This document shows, piece by piece, positions 8,403-16,126 of a stretch of 64,000 nucleotides of DNA (positions are counted from its first letter, which is position 1; each line of letters begins with the position of its first letter). The DNA comes from CAZWSX01 sp964636985. GTDB lineage: Bacteria; Planctomycetota; Planctomycetia; Pirellulales; Pirellulaceae. The notes beneath the pieces are model-generated. The model did not search any database, was not told the origin of the DNA, and was given only the letters and a program-made list of their open reading frames with translations. Location: positions 248,001-312,000 of the forward strand of contig CAZWSX010000004.1 of assembly GCA_964636985.1 (NCBI GenBank), read 5' to 3'. The position numbers and the translations under genes were made by a program.

Positions 8403-10424
8403 ATGAGTCGTCGAACTGCTGGCCGGCAGGCCGGAGTCGCGTTATTTCCGTTTGTCGCCGTGCTGCTATGCACGATGGGTGCGCTCATCGTGCTATTGCT
8501 CACGGCCGTGCAGGCCCGCATCGGCGCGAAGTCGGCTGCGGCCAAGGCCCTTGCGCAACAATCGCAAGAAGCGAGCGAGGCCGCGGACCAGATTCAGCAA
8601 GCGACCGACGACACGCTGCTTCGCAACGATCAGCTGAACGAGCAGCTGGCCGAGCTGCAAAAGATGCTTTCCGACAAGCGGCTCGAAATGAGCGCGATCG
8701 AAGAGCACATCCGCACGGTGGAAGACGACCTCAAACGGCTTCAAGCGCTAGGTAAAGAGATCATCGCGCGTGCCCAGTCGAACGACGTGGCGTCGGCTGA
8801 CCAAAAGCTGCTGGATGAATTGCGCGAAAAGATTGACGACAAGAAGAAAGAGCTGGACGACGCTCGCAAGCTGGCTGCCAAAAAGAAGCCGGCGTTTTCG
8901 ATCGTCCCCTACGAAGGGCCTAACGGAACGAATCGTCGGCCGATCTTCGTTGAATGCCGAATCGATGGCGTGATCCTTCAACCTGAAGGAGTCGTTCTGA
9001 CGCCCAACGACTTTGAAGGTCCGATGGGGCCCGGTAATCCGCTCGATGCCGCGCTACGGGCGGTTCGCGAGCATTGGAAAAACAATGGCTTGGAAGGCGA
9101 GCCCTACCCGCTCATTGTCGTGCGGCCATCCGGAGCGATTGCCTACATGAAATCGCGCAGCGCGATGAGCCATTGGGAAAACGAGTTTGGCTACGAGTTG
9201 GTTGAAGAAGAGGTCGAGCTTAAATTTCCCAAGCCCGACCCAGCGCTTGAAACCGTCGTGAAACGCGCGCTCAAAGACGCGCGCGAGCGTCAGGCGGTGT
9301 TGATTGCTTCGATGCCGAGACGATTCGGTAATTCGCAGGCGGGAGACTCTTTCGAAGTTGACTCCTTCCCAAGCGAGGAAGATCTGTCGGGTGGAGGCGG
9401 CGGTGGCCGCGGACCGGGAGGCTCTGGAACAGGCGGGTCAGGCGGCGGGTCTGGCAGCGGTAGCGGAATAGGCTCGAAGGGAAAAGGCATGGGCAGTTCT
9501 GGCCGAGCCGGAACCGGCATTGGCAGCGGCAGTGGATCGACCAGTTCCAACACGGCCGCATCCAGCGCCTATGGTTCGGCGGCGTCGAAACTTCGGGGCG
9601 GCCCTGGCATGGGTGGCGGAACCGTGGGGGACGGCTCGGGCGGCATGGGAGCGGCATCTCGAATCGGCGCCACGTCGGTCAATGGCGGTTCAGGAACAGG
9701 CGGCTCTGGGACGGGTAGCTCAGCAACAGCAACATCGAACGCAGGTAACGGTTCTTCGACCGGCGGATCAAAAGGTGCTTCCAGCGCCAACGGTCGACCA
9801 GGAGGAACCGGCGGCTCCGGTGGCGACCCCAATATGTCGGGGAACGTCTCGGCGGGCGGTACGCAAGGCACCGGGGCGACGAATGGAAGCGCCGCGCAAT
9901 CGGGTGGTGCGGCTGGTGCATCGGGAATGTCGGGCGGCAGTGCCGCGGTTGCGCAGGACATGCGATCGCAGCAAACGCAATCGGCCTCGTTGGAATATCG
10001 GCCCGACGTCGACAAGGCCAAGGCGACCTCGTCCAAGTTGACGCGACAAAAGGGGGAAGGCTGGGGATTGAAAGGGACCGGAGCCATGGGCAGCGGCGGC
10101 ACGCGGATGTCCGATCACCCCACCTCGGTGTCACGCCCCATTCAAGTTCGGTGCACGCGGTCCCAAGTCGTCGTGATGCCCGATCGGGATGACACGCGGC
10201 GCGCTTCCGTCGTTCAACTACCGGGTGACCTCGCGTCGAATCTTGATCCGTTCATGGCGGCAGTGCGCAAGCGGGTCGAGTTCTGGGGACCGCCTGTGGA
10301 TGGGGGCTACTGGAAGCCGGTGCTCAACGTGGATGTCGCGCCCGACGCCGAAGAACGTTACCAGGAATTGACTGCGCTTCTGCAAGGAAGCGGCTTCGAT
10401 GTGCAGCGCAAGGTGAAGCGATGA
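8403..10424 (+). CDS. ExbD/TolR-like membrane-anchored protein with Gly/Ser-rich linker and duplicated soluble domain
   Basis: A 673-aa protein. Residues about 12-36 (ALFPFVAVLLCTMGALIV) form one N-terminal membrane anchor, followed by a coiled coil to about residue 155. A first soluble domain starts at residue 179 (RPIFVECRIDGVILQP), and a low-complexity Gly/Ser linker runs from about 329 to 520. A second soluble domain begins at 578 (RPIQVRCTRSQVVVMP) and runs to the end. The two soluble domains share RPI-V-C, LD..-AVR, a YP/YW.P strand and a terminal GF/GY strand, so they look like diverged copies. ATG 8403 begins the conserved anchor; upstream in-frame codons lack such sequence. The stop overlaps the next start (ATGA), so translation is coupled. 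The topology resembles ExbD/TolR. No ExbB/TolQ partner is in the window. Confidence 0.65.
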   Translation: MSRRTAGRQAGVALFPFVAVLLCTMGALIVLLLTAVQARIGAKSAAAKALAQQSQEASEAADQIQQATDDTLLRNDQLNEQLAELQKMLSDKRLEMSAIEEHIRTVEDDLKRLQALGKEIIARAQSNDVASADQKLLDELREKIDDKKKELDDARKLAAKKKPAFSIVPYEGPNGTNRRPIFVECRIDGVILQPEGVVLTPNDFEGPMGPGNPLDAALRAVREHWKNNGLEGEPYPLIVVRPSGAIAYMKSRSAMSHWENEFGYELVEEEVELKFPKPDPALETVVKRALKDARERQAVLIASMPRRFGNSQAGDSFEVDSFPSEEDLSGGGGGGRGPGGSGTGGSGGGSGSGSGIGSKGKGMGSSGRAGTGIGSGSGSTSSNTAASSAYGSAASKLRGGPGMGGGTVGDGSGGMGAASRIGATSVNGGSGTGGSGTGSSATATSNAGNGSSTGGSKGASSANGRPGGTGGSGGDPNMSGNVSAGGTQGTGATNGSAAQSGGAAGASGMSGGSAAVAQDMRSQQTQSASLEYRPDVDKAKATSSKLTRQKGEGWGLKGTGAMGSGGTRMSDHPTSVSRPIQVRCTRSQVVVMPDRDDTRRASVVQLPGDLASNLDPFMAAVRKRVEFWGPPVDGGYWKPVLNVDVAPDAEERYQELTALLQGSGFDVQRKVKR

Positions 10425-11410
10425 GTCGGCGCGTGAACGTCCAATCCGAAGGCCCCGGCCAGGGCTCGTTTCTCGACGTTGTCACGAACGTTGCCGGGGT
10501 GCTCATCATTCTGGTGATGGTGATCGGTACGCAGGCCAAGCAAGTGATCGTGCCGGCAATCGCCGCCGCGCCGCAAAACGATGTCGATAAAACTGCGCTA
10601 ACCGATGCGCAGAATCAGCTGCGCGGCACTGAGGTGCAGTTGTTGGAGCTGGAAGCAAAGATCCGCGCGGAGGAGTTCGCCATTGCCCAGCGGCGCGACG
10701 AGCGGTCGCGGTTGCTTGTGATCTCGCAACTCGCCGAGCGAGAACTAGAAGCCGCTAAGGCCAAGATGAGCGAGAAGGAACGAGGCGAGTTAGAAGCAAA
10801 CTCGCAGCGGCGAACGCTCGAACAAGAATTGGAACAGTTACAGAAAACGATGGAGGGCTTGGATACCGAGCCCTCCAAGACGGAAATCATCAAGCACTTT
10901 CCCACACCGCTGGCGAAGACGGTTTGGGGGAAGGAAGCCCACTTCCGCATCAGCGGCGGCCGGATCGTGCGTATTCCTTGGGACGAACTCATCGAGGCCT
11001 TGCAATCGCAGGCAAAAGACCATACCTGGAAACTGCAAAACGCGAAATCGTTTACGGAGAACTTAGGGCCGATTCAGGATTTCCGATTGCAGTACACGCT
11101 GCACAAAGTGGAACGGCGTGGGACAATCAGCGTCGAACTCAAACTGGCTCTCTTTTTGCCCGTCGACGAAAATATTGGCGAGCCTGTCTCCAAAGCATTG
11201 CAGCCGGACTCGGACTTTCAATTCGCTGTGAAGGAACTCGACCCGCGGACCCATTCGATCACGATTTGGGCTTATCAAGACAGTTTTAAAGAGTTTCGCG
11301 AGGTCCGTGAGTTTCTCCACAAGAAGGGGTTCGTGACCGCGGGTCGCCCCTTACCCGAAGGGGCTCCCGTGGGAGCTGCGCCCGAGGGGACCCGATCGTC
11401 GGCGCAATAA
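10421..11410 (+). CDS. ExbD/TolR-like membrane-anchored coiled-coil protein
   Basis: A 329-aa partner of the preceding gene, overlapping it by 4 bp. The N-terminus carries one membrane segment (FLDVVTNVAGVLIILVMVIG, residues about 17-36) that resembles the Asp-containing helix of ExbD/TolR; the Asp sits at the membrane entry. A coiled coil follows (residues about 55-145, rich in Glu, Gln, Arg and Leu). A soluble C-terminal domain (about 160-315) has strands such as HFRISGGRIVRIPWDEL and HSITIWAYQDSF. I would expect a two-protein ExbD-type unit driven by an unlinked ExbB/TolQ channel. The role is unknown. Confidence 0.65.
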   Translation: MSRRVNVQSEGPGQGSFLDVVTNVAGVLIILVMVIGTQAKQVIVPAIAAAPQNDVDKTALTDAQNQLRGTEVQLLELEAKIRAEEFAIAQRRDERSRLLVISQLAERELEAAKAKMSEKERGELEANSQRRTLEQELEQLQKTMEGLDTEPSKTEIIKHFPTPLAKTVWGKEAHFRISGGRIVRIPWDELIEALQSQAKDHTWKLQNAKSFTENLGPIQDFRLQYTLHKVERRGTISVELKLALFLPVDENIGEPVSKALQPDSDFQFAVKELDPRTHSITIWAYQDSFKEFREVREFLHKKGFVTAGRPLPEGAPVGAAPEGTRSSAQ

Positions 11411-11605
11411 CTCTGCCCATTCCCGATCGCAGATTGGCTCGGCGAAGACGCCCTGTCGTAGAGGGGCGCAACGCGTTAAGTTTGTGGACAAAGTGCGTCA
11501 ATCGGGCGGGAATTCCATGGTTCTTGTGGTGGCGGAATTGGAAACCGCTCCCGCGTGCTAGATTTATCGAAAGTCTCCATTCATCTCATTGAAGTTAGCT
11601 GCTCC

Positions 11606-12154
11606 ATGACACACGCCTGGCACGACGTCATTCCCGGCCACAATTTACCGCTCGAGTTCACCACGGTCATCGAGATCCCGAAGGGCTCGAACGTGAAGTA
11701 CGAACTCGATAAGCTCACCGGTTTGCTGAAGCTCGATCGCATTTTGTATTCGGCGGTTCACTACCCGGCCAACTATGGGTTCATTCCGCAAACACTGGCC
11801 GAAGACGACGACCCGCTCGACGTGCTGGTGTTGTGCCAGGAAACCGTCGACCCACTCACGCTCGTCAAAGCGCGAGCCATCGGGCTAATGACGATGGTCG
11901 ACAGCGGCAAACGCGACCACAAGATATTGGCTGTCGCGATGAACGACCCGGAGTACAACAGCTTTGTCGAAGCGGACGAACTCCCCAGCCACCGCCTGGC
12001 GATGATCAGCCGCTTCTTCCAGGACTACAAACTGCTGGAAGGAAAGGCGGTCGAAGTCGACAGCCTGCAATCCGCTCAAGCGTGCATCCCGATCATCCAG
12101 GAAGCGCTGGAGCGCTATAGCGATCAGCGCCGCCGCGGCTTCGCAGCACACTAA
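11606..12154 (+). CDS. ppa: Inorganic pyrophosphatase, family I
   Basis: A 182-aa soluble pyrophosphatase hydrolysing PPi released by biosynthesis. Family I features: EIPKGSNVKYELDK near the N-terminus, HYPANYGFIPQTL, the metal-binding acidic loop EDDDPLDVLVL, and DSGKRDHKILAVAMND. ATG 11606 (MTHAWHDV) fits the family N-terminus; in-frame codons from 11555 would add 17 unmatched residues. It lies about 200 bp after the ExbD-like pair and is followed by a strong hairpin at 12173-12199. Confidence 0.94.
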   Translation: MTHAWHDVIPGHNLPLEFTTVIEIPKGSNVKYELDKLTGLLKLDRILYSAVHYPANYGFIPQTLAEDDDPLDVLVLCQETVDPLTLVKARAIGLMTMVDSGKRDHKILAVAMNDPEYNSFVEADELPSHRLAMISRFFQDYKLLEGKAVEVDSLQSAQACIPIIQEALERYSDQRRRGFAAH

Positions 12155-12172
12155 GCACCCATCGTGCTAGCT

Positions 12173-12199
12173 GACCGAGGCTTGCCGAAAGCCTCGGTC
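12173..12199 (+). terminator. Hairpin after the pyrophosphatase gene
   Basis: An 11-bp perfect stem (gaccgaggctt / aagcctcggtc) with a 5-nt loop, 19 bp after the ppa stop. There is no clear T-run, so it may be a Rho-assisted terminator or a palindromic repeat. The GCC-type loop recalls the hairpin at 59728-59747. Confidence 0.55.
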
Positions 12200-12295
12200 T
12201 CTCTGCTCGCCATTGTGCAATTCCATCCAAGACAAAATGTCGACATAATGGTCGACCGGATGGGGTCTCGTGCGCTGGCAACAGGGAGGTTCAGA

Positions 12296-14047
12296 ATGGC
12301 GACGATTTCTGTAGCAGGGGCTGCGGCGTTAAATACATCTACAAGTCGAGTGATCGTTCGCCCCTCGTTGTGGCGAGCGTTCATCGTTCTGGTGCTCGTC
12401 GCGATTCACGTCTCGCTCTCGATCGTCGCCTGGCAATGGACCCTTGGGCGGTTGGTTTCGCCGGTTGATGACTTTGGCCAGGGGGTGGCGTACTTGATGA
12501 TGTCGGCCTTCATCGGCCAGGCGTTTCTGTTTGCATTTTGGCTTGTATGGACGCCGATGCCGGCCTGGTTCCGGCTGCCGTTGGTTTTCTCGATCGTCGC
12601 GTGCGTCAGTGTGGCGGTGTTCGATACCAGGATGGTGTACGCAGCGCTGGCTGTGGTGCTCATTGCCGCGGCGATTCTTGAACCGCTACGGTTACTCACG
12701 ATGTGGCGGTGCGATTACGCGCCGCACCGACCGGACTCGCTTACGCTCCCGCCTTTTCCAAAGAAGCTGAAACTGCGCGACGTTGGCGAGTCCGCGGCAA
12801 CGCTCGCCGTGCTGCTGGGCATGGCGTGGTGGATTTCCGGAACGGGGCCTGGCGAGTTGCAACTCGCAAGTTGGGTCTACCTTGTCGTCATGACGTGTTT
12901 GGGCCTGATTTTATGCGTTCCGGTAACGCTGCTGGTTTTCTCGCCCAACTCCCGTGGGCTTTGGATTGCGCTTGGCGTTGCGAATGGTTTTTTGGCGCTG
13001 CTGGTTCTGACGGGGATGACAGTTTTTCCCATCTCCATTTTGTATGCGCTTGTTGTCGCCGGCATGTTGGTCATCCCGCAGTTGCTGTGTGCGGGAACGC
13101 TATTGCTGCTAAAAAAGCTTGGGTGGAGGTTCTACTCGGTTGCCAGCGAAGTTCGCGATGTGCGAAGGCAAGAAGGGCGCGTCGCGGTCGGTGCGAGAAT
13201 TCCAGCGCGCGTTTGGAACGCATCGATCATCACAGTCATGGTTGTGACCAATGCGTTGTTTGCCGTGGCAATGATGCGCGGAATGGCGAATGCGGACTTC
13301 GTTACCGGATGGCTGGCGCTTCTCGTGCAAGGACCGGGAATCGCCATTTTGATCGGGCAACTTGTGTTGCTGGGAATGTGGTGCGCCTGGACCCCGATGC
13401 CGAGTTGGCTGCGATTCCCAATCATCCTGGGCGTTGGCTATGCCGTCGATCTTTCGACGCTTGGGATCTCTTCGGCGGTGGGCGTCCTGGGAGCGTTGAC
13501 CGTGGCGGCACTGCTGGAACCGATGCGGATGTTGACCAAATGGCGATGCGACTATCGCCCTGGTGCACCAGAGTGGAAGACGTTGCCACCGCTGACATTC
13601 AAGTTTTCTCTTTGGGAGATCTTCGAGGCGATTTTGTCGTGGGGCATCATCTTCGGCGCATGGCGTGTAATCGCGACGGTGCTCACGCAAGACGGTCAGA
13701 ACAACTTTTCCGGCCTCATCGAAGCCGCAGTGTTGCTCTGCTTCATTGCGGCATTTGCCGTTCCAGCGAGTTTGTTGGTCTTCTCGCCCCGGTCAAAGTG
13801 GCTGTGGGGAATTCTCATCACTTTGGTCGCGCTACATTTGGGGGTCACCGGTGTCATGATTTTTTGGGACTCCCGATCAATACCGGCGATGGCGGTGTGG
13901 GCCAGCTATTGGTTTGGTTCGACCGGAGTGTGCGTCGGGACACTCTTCGTTCTGAAGAAGTTGGGGTGGCGTTTCTATTCCGCGAGCGATGGCCGCGAAG
14001 CGTCACTGGCAGTGCCAGCGTTCCCTGGGCCCGTGCCGACCGGTTAG
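12296..14047 (+). CDS. Polytopic membrane protein with internal duplication
   Basis: A 583-aa protein with about 14-16 predicted hydrophobic segments and two similar halves. Matching landmarks in halves 1 and 2 are PMPAWFRLPLVF / PMPSWLRFPIIL, LEPLRLLTMWRCDYAP / LEPMRMLTKWRCDYRP, LLVFSPNSRGLWIAL / LLVFSPRSKWLWGIL and LLLKKLGWRFYS / FVLKKLGWRFYS. ATG 12296 has GGGAGG 6 bp upstream; ATG 12248 is in frame but lacks such a site. The family is unknown to me. There is no catalytic motif beyond a conserved WRCDY in each half. It is probably monocistronic. Confidence 0.7.
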   Translation: MATISVAGAAALNTSTSRVIVRPSLWRAFIVLVLVAIHVSLSIVAWQWTLGRLVSPVDDFGQGVAYLMMSAFIGQAFLFAFWLVWTPMPAWFRLPLVFSIVACVSVAVFDTRMVYAALAVVLIAAAILEPLRLLTMWRCDYAPHRPDSLTLPPFPKKLKLRDVGESAATLAVLLGMAWWISGTGPGELQLASWVYLVVMTCLGLILCVPVTLLVFSPNSRGLWIALGVANGFLALLVLTGMTVFPISILYALVVAGMLVIPQLLCAGTLLLLKKLGWRFYSVASEVRDVRRQEGRVAVGARIPARVWNASIITVMVVTNALFAVAMMRGMANADFVTGWLALLVQGPGIAILIGQLVLLGMWCAWTPMPSWLRFPIILGVGYAVDLSTLGISSAVGVLGALTVAALLEPMRMLTKWRCDYRPGAPEWKTLPPLTFKFSLWEIFEAILSWGIIFGAWRVIATVLTQDGQNNFSGLIEAAVLLCFIAAFAVPASLLVFSPRSKWLWGILITLVALHLGVTGVMIFWDSRSIPAMAVWASYWFGSTGVCVGTLFVLKKLGWRFYSASDGREASLAVPAFPGPVPTG

Positions 14048-14556
14048 GCGCAAAGTGACGCCAGGAAAAAAGAAAGTCTTCAACAACTTCCGCGAGATCT
14101 TCCGAAAGTTAGCTGCGGCTAAGCTGTTTTCGATTTTTTGTTCTGGCGGTGAGGGTGATCGCCACATTCGGACGCTCGGAGCGGTGGCGTATTTTCCCTT
14201 GTTGCGTTGCGGGTTCTCGTGAACCGGATTTGTATCTAAAGGGATTTAAATTTCCGTTGTCCTTGTTATCTTATTCTTAAGGGGACGATTGCTCTCTCAA
14301 GTTGTCTCCAGCGCGTAACTCGGTTAATAACTCGTCATCTAACTGGTTCGTAAGGTTCCAGAATCCAAGCCGCAACTCGGCGTCACTATCTCTCCGTGAC
14401 GTGTTGTGGTGGATGAACGAGACGGAAAACCGGTGGTTTGGCACGTAGGCCGTCCCGGAATTTGCTACCTGACGATGGTGGCGATCTTCGGTGTGGCAGC
14501 TGGCGTCCCGTTGGGAAGCCGCAGCGACAATTCATCTGCGTTAGAGAGATCATTCT
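14048..14556. other. 509-bp intergenic region upstream of the RND efflux genes
   Basis: There is no credible gene here. It holds a distinctly AT-rich patch at about 14220-14285 (ttaaatttccgttgtccttg region), in contrast to the GC-rich surroundings, and is the likely location of the efflux operon promoter. I could not place -35/-10 boxes with correct spacing. No metalloregulator gene is adjacent. Confidence 0.5.
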
Positions 14557-16056
14557 ATGTCCGAACAGGCTCCCCCGCGCCCAGCTGGCGCGAATGGTCG
14601 TTTTGGTTCGTTGCTCGTGGAGTGGGTTCCCAACTTGCTAGTGTTCGCGGTGCTCCTGGGCATCGCGTTCATGGGGCACCTGACGCACTGGAAGCTACCC
14701 AAGTTTGAAGATGTGATCTCAGGCAAGATGTTTGCCGGGCACGATACGCATGAGGACGACGCTCATGGCGTTGCGCCGATCGCTACTCGATTCGTCGAGC
14801 TCACTGAGAAGCAAGCCAAGCTGCGGGACGAACTGGAGTTCGCCAAGGTTGAACGACGACCGCTGCGCGAATCGATCACCGCCAACGGGCGGATCGTGTA
14901 CGACCAAACGCGGCTGGCGCAATTGTCGCCGCGGTCCTCGGGCGTGGTGTGGCGAGTCGAAAAGCGTGCCGGCCAACTGGTTCACGCGGGCGACGTTTTG
15001 GCAATCGTCGACTCCCGCGAAGTGGGCGACGCGAAGGCGGAATACCTTTCGGCGTTGGCCGAATACGAATACCGATTGTCGACAAAAGACCGGTTGGAGT
15101 CGGCCGGAGAGGGAATTCCGCAAAAGGTTTTGCTCGAAGCAGCAACGGAACTAAAGAAGGCTCGCATTCGAAAGTTGAATGCCTTCCAATCGCTCGTCAA
15201 TTTGGGATTGGTCCGAGCAGATATTTCTGAAGAGACTTTCGCATCGAGCGATGGTGATCGTGCCGGCCGCGTGAAGCGACTAGGCCTTACGCCTGAATTG
15301 ATCCAAGAGTTCGGCGATCGTCCCATCTCTGGAAACTTGATTCCCCTGGTCGCACCATTTGCGGGTGTGGTTGTGGGACGCGAGATCGTGGTTGGTGAGC
15401 TTGCAACGCCCGAACGCGCTGCAATGATTGTCGCCGACATCTCGAAAATGTGGATCGAACTGGGGGTTCGGCGGGAAGATGCGGCCGTCCTCCGATTGGG
15501 GCAAGAAGTCAAGTTCACGGCGGTTGGTTTGCCTCCGGAACTCCCTTCGACGCTGACTTGGATCAGCACGGAACTCGACGAGGCGACTCACACCTTGACG
15601 GTTCGGGCCGAAATCGAGAATCCTGCGGTTGCAGAGTTGGCCAGCGGATCGCAACAGCTGCAACGAATGCTGTCGGCGAACACCTTTGGCCGCGGCGATA
15701 TCTGCGTCCGCCAACAAACCGACGCCTTGATGGCGCCGAGCACGGCTCTTCATCACGATGGCAAGCAAATCATCGTGTTCGTTCCGGGAACCAACGCAGG
15801 AACTTTTGAGCCTCGCCCGGTTTCGGTGGGCATTTCCGAGCAAGGGTGGACGGAGATTGTCGGCGGGCTGAGCGAAGGGGAAGTGGTTGTGACCGACGGC
15901 AGCATGGTTCTCAAGGCCGAGGTTGCCAGACGCCGTGCGGATCGAGGGGACGATACTCCCAACACCTCCGCGGAAAGCCGCGCCAACAAGGGGGCGTCGG
16001 GAACAGTGAAAGAAGCCGCATCGCAAATCTCGACGGCCGAAGTCACTACGCTTTAG
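14557..16056 (+). CDS. RND efflux periplasmic adaptor (CzcB-like, HlyD family)
   Basis: A 499-aa membrane-fusion protein. Residues about 20-42 form an N-terminal membrane anchor (LLVFAVLLGIAFMGHL). A His/Asp-rich patch (GHDTHEDDAHG) follows directly and may bind metal. The barrel-sandwich part includes ESITANGRIVYDQTRLAQLSPRS... and the matching LIPLVAPFAGVVVGREIVVGEL; a helical hairpin lies between them. The C-terminal membrane-proximal domain contains PSTALHHDGKQIIVFV. It links the inner-membrane pump encoded 70 bp downstream to an outer-membrane channel that is not encoded here. GAGAG lies upstream of the ATG. Confidence 0.86.
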   Translation: MSEQAPPRPAGANGRFGSLLVEWVPNLLVFAVLLGIAFMGHLTHWKLPKFEDVISGKMFAGHDTHEDDAHGVAPIATRFVELTEKQAKLRDELEFAKVERRPLRESITANGRIVYDQTRLAQLSPRSSGVVWRVEKRAGQLVHAGDVLAIVDSREVGDAKAEYLSALAEYEYRLSTKDRLESAGEGIPQKVLLEAATELKKARIRKLNAFQSLVNLGLVRADISEETFASSDGDRAGRVKRLGLTPELIQEFGDRPISGNLIPLVAPFAGVVVGREIVVGELATPERAAMIVADISKMWIELGVRREDAAVLRLGQEVKFTAVGLPPELPSTLTWISTELDEATHTLTVRAEIENPAVAELASGSQQLQRMLSANTFGRGDICVRQQTDALMAPSTALHHDGKQIIVFVPGTNAGTFEPRPVSVGISEQGWTEIVGGLSEGEVVVTDGSMVLKAEVARRRADRGDDTPNTSAESRANKGASGTVKEAASQISTAEVTTL

Positions 16057-16126
16057 TGATGGGCGCTGACTTCCGTTGTTGAGGTCGCCCCCTAGGAATC
16101 TGCACGAACCCAAAGGTGTTGGAGCA

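Noticed and set aside
8403..11410. ExbD-like pair considered as part of a Zorya-type phage defence system
   Set aside because: No ZorA-type channel and no ZorC/ZorD or helicase/nuclease gene is next to it, and the proteins lack an OmpA-like domain.
14406..14708. A 100-codon frame overlapping the start of the RND adaptor gene
   Set aside because: It overlaps the strong adaptor gene in a different frame and contains no domain or signal peptide.
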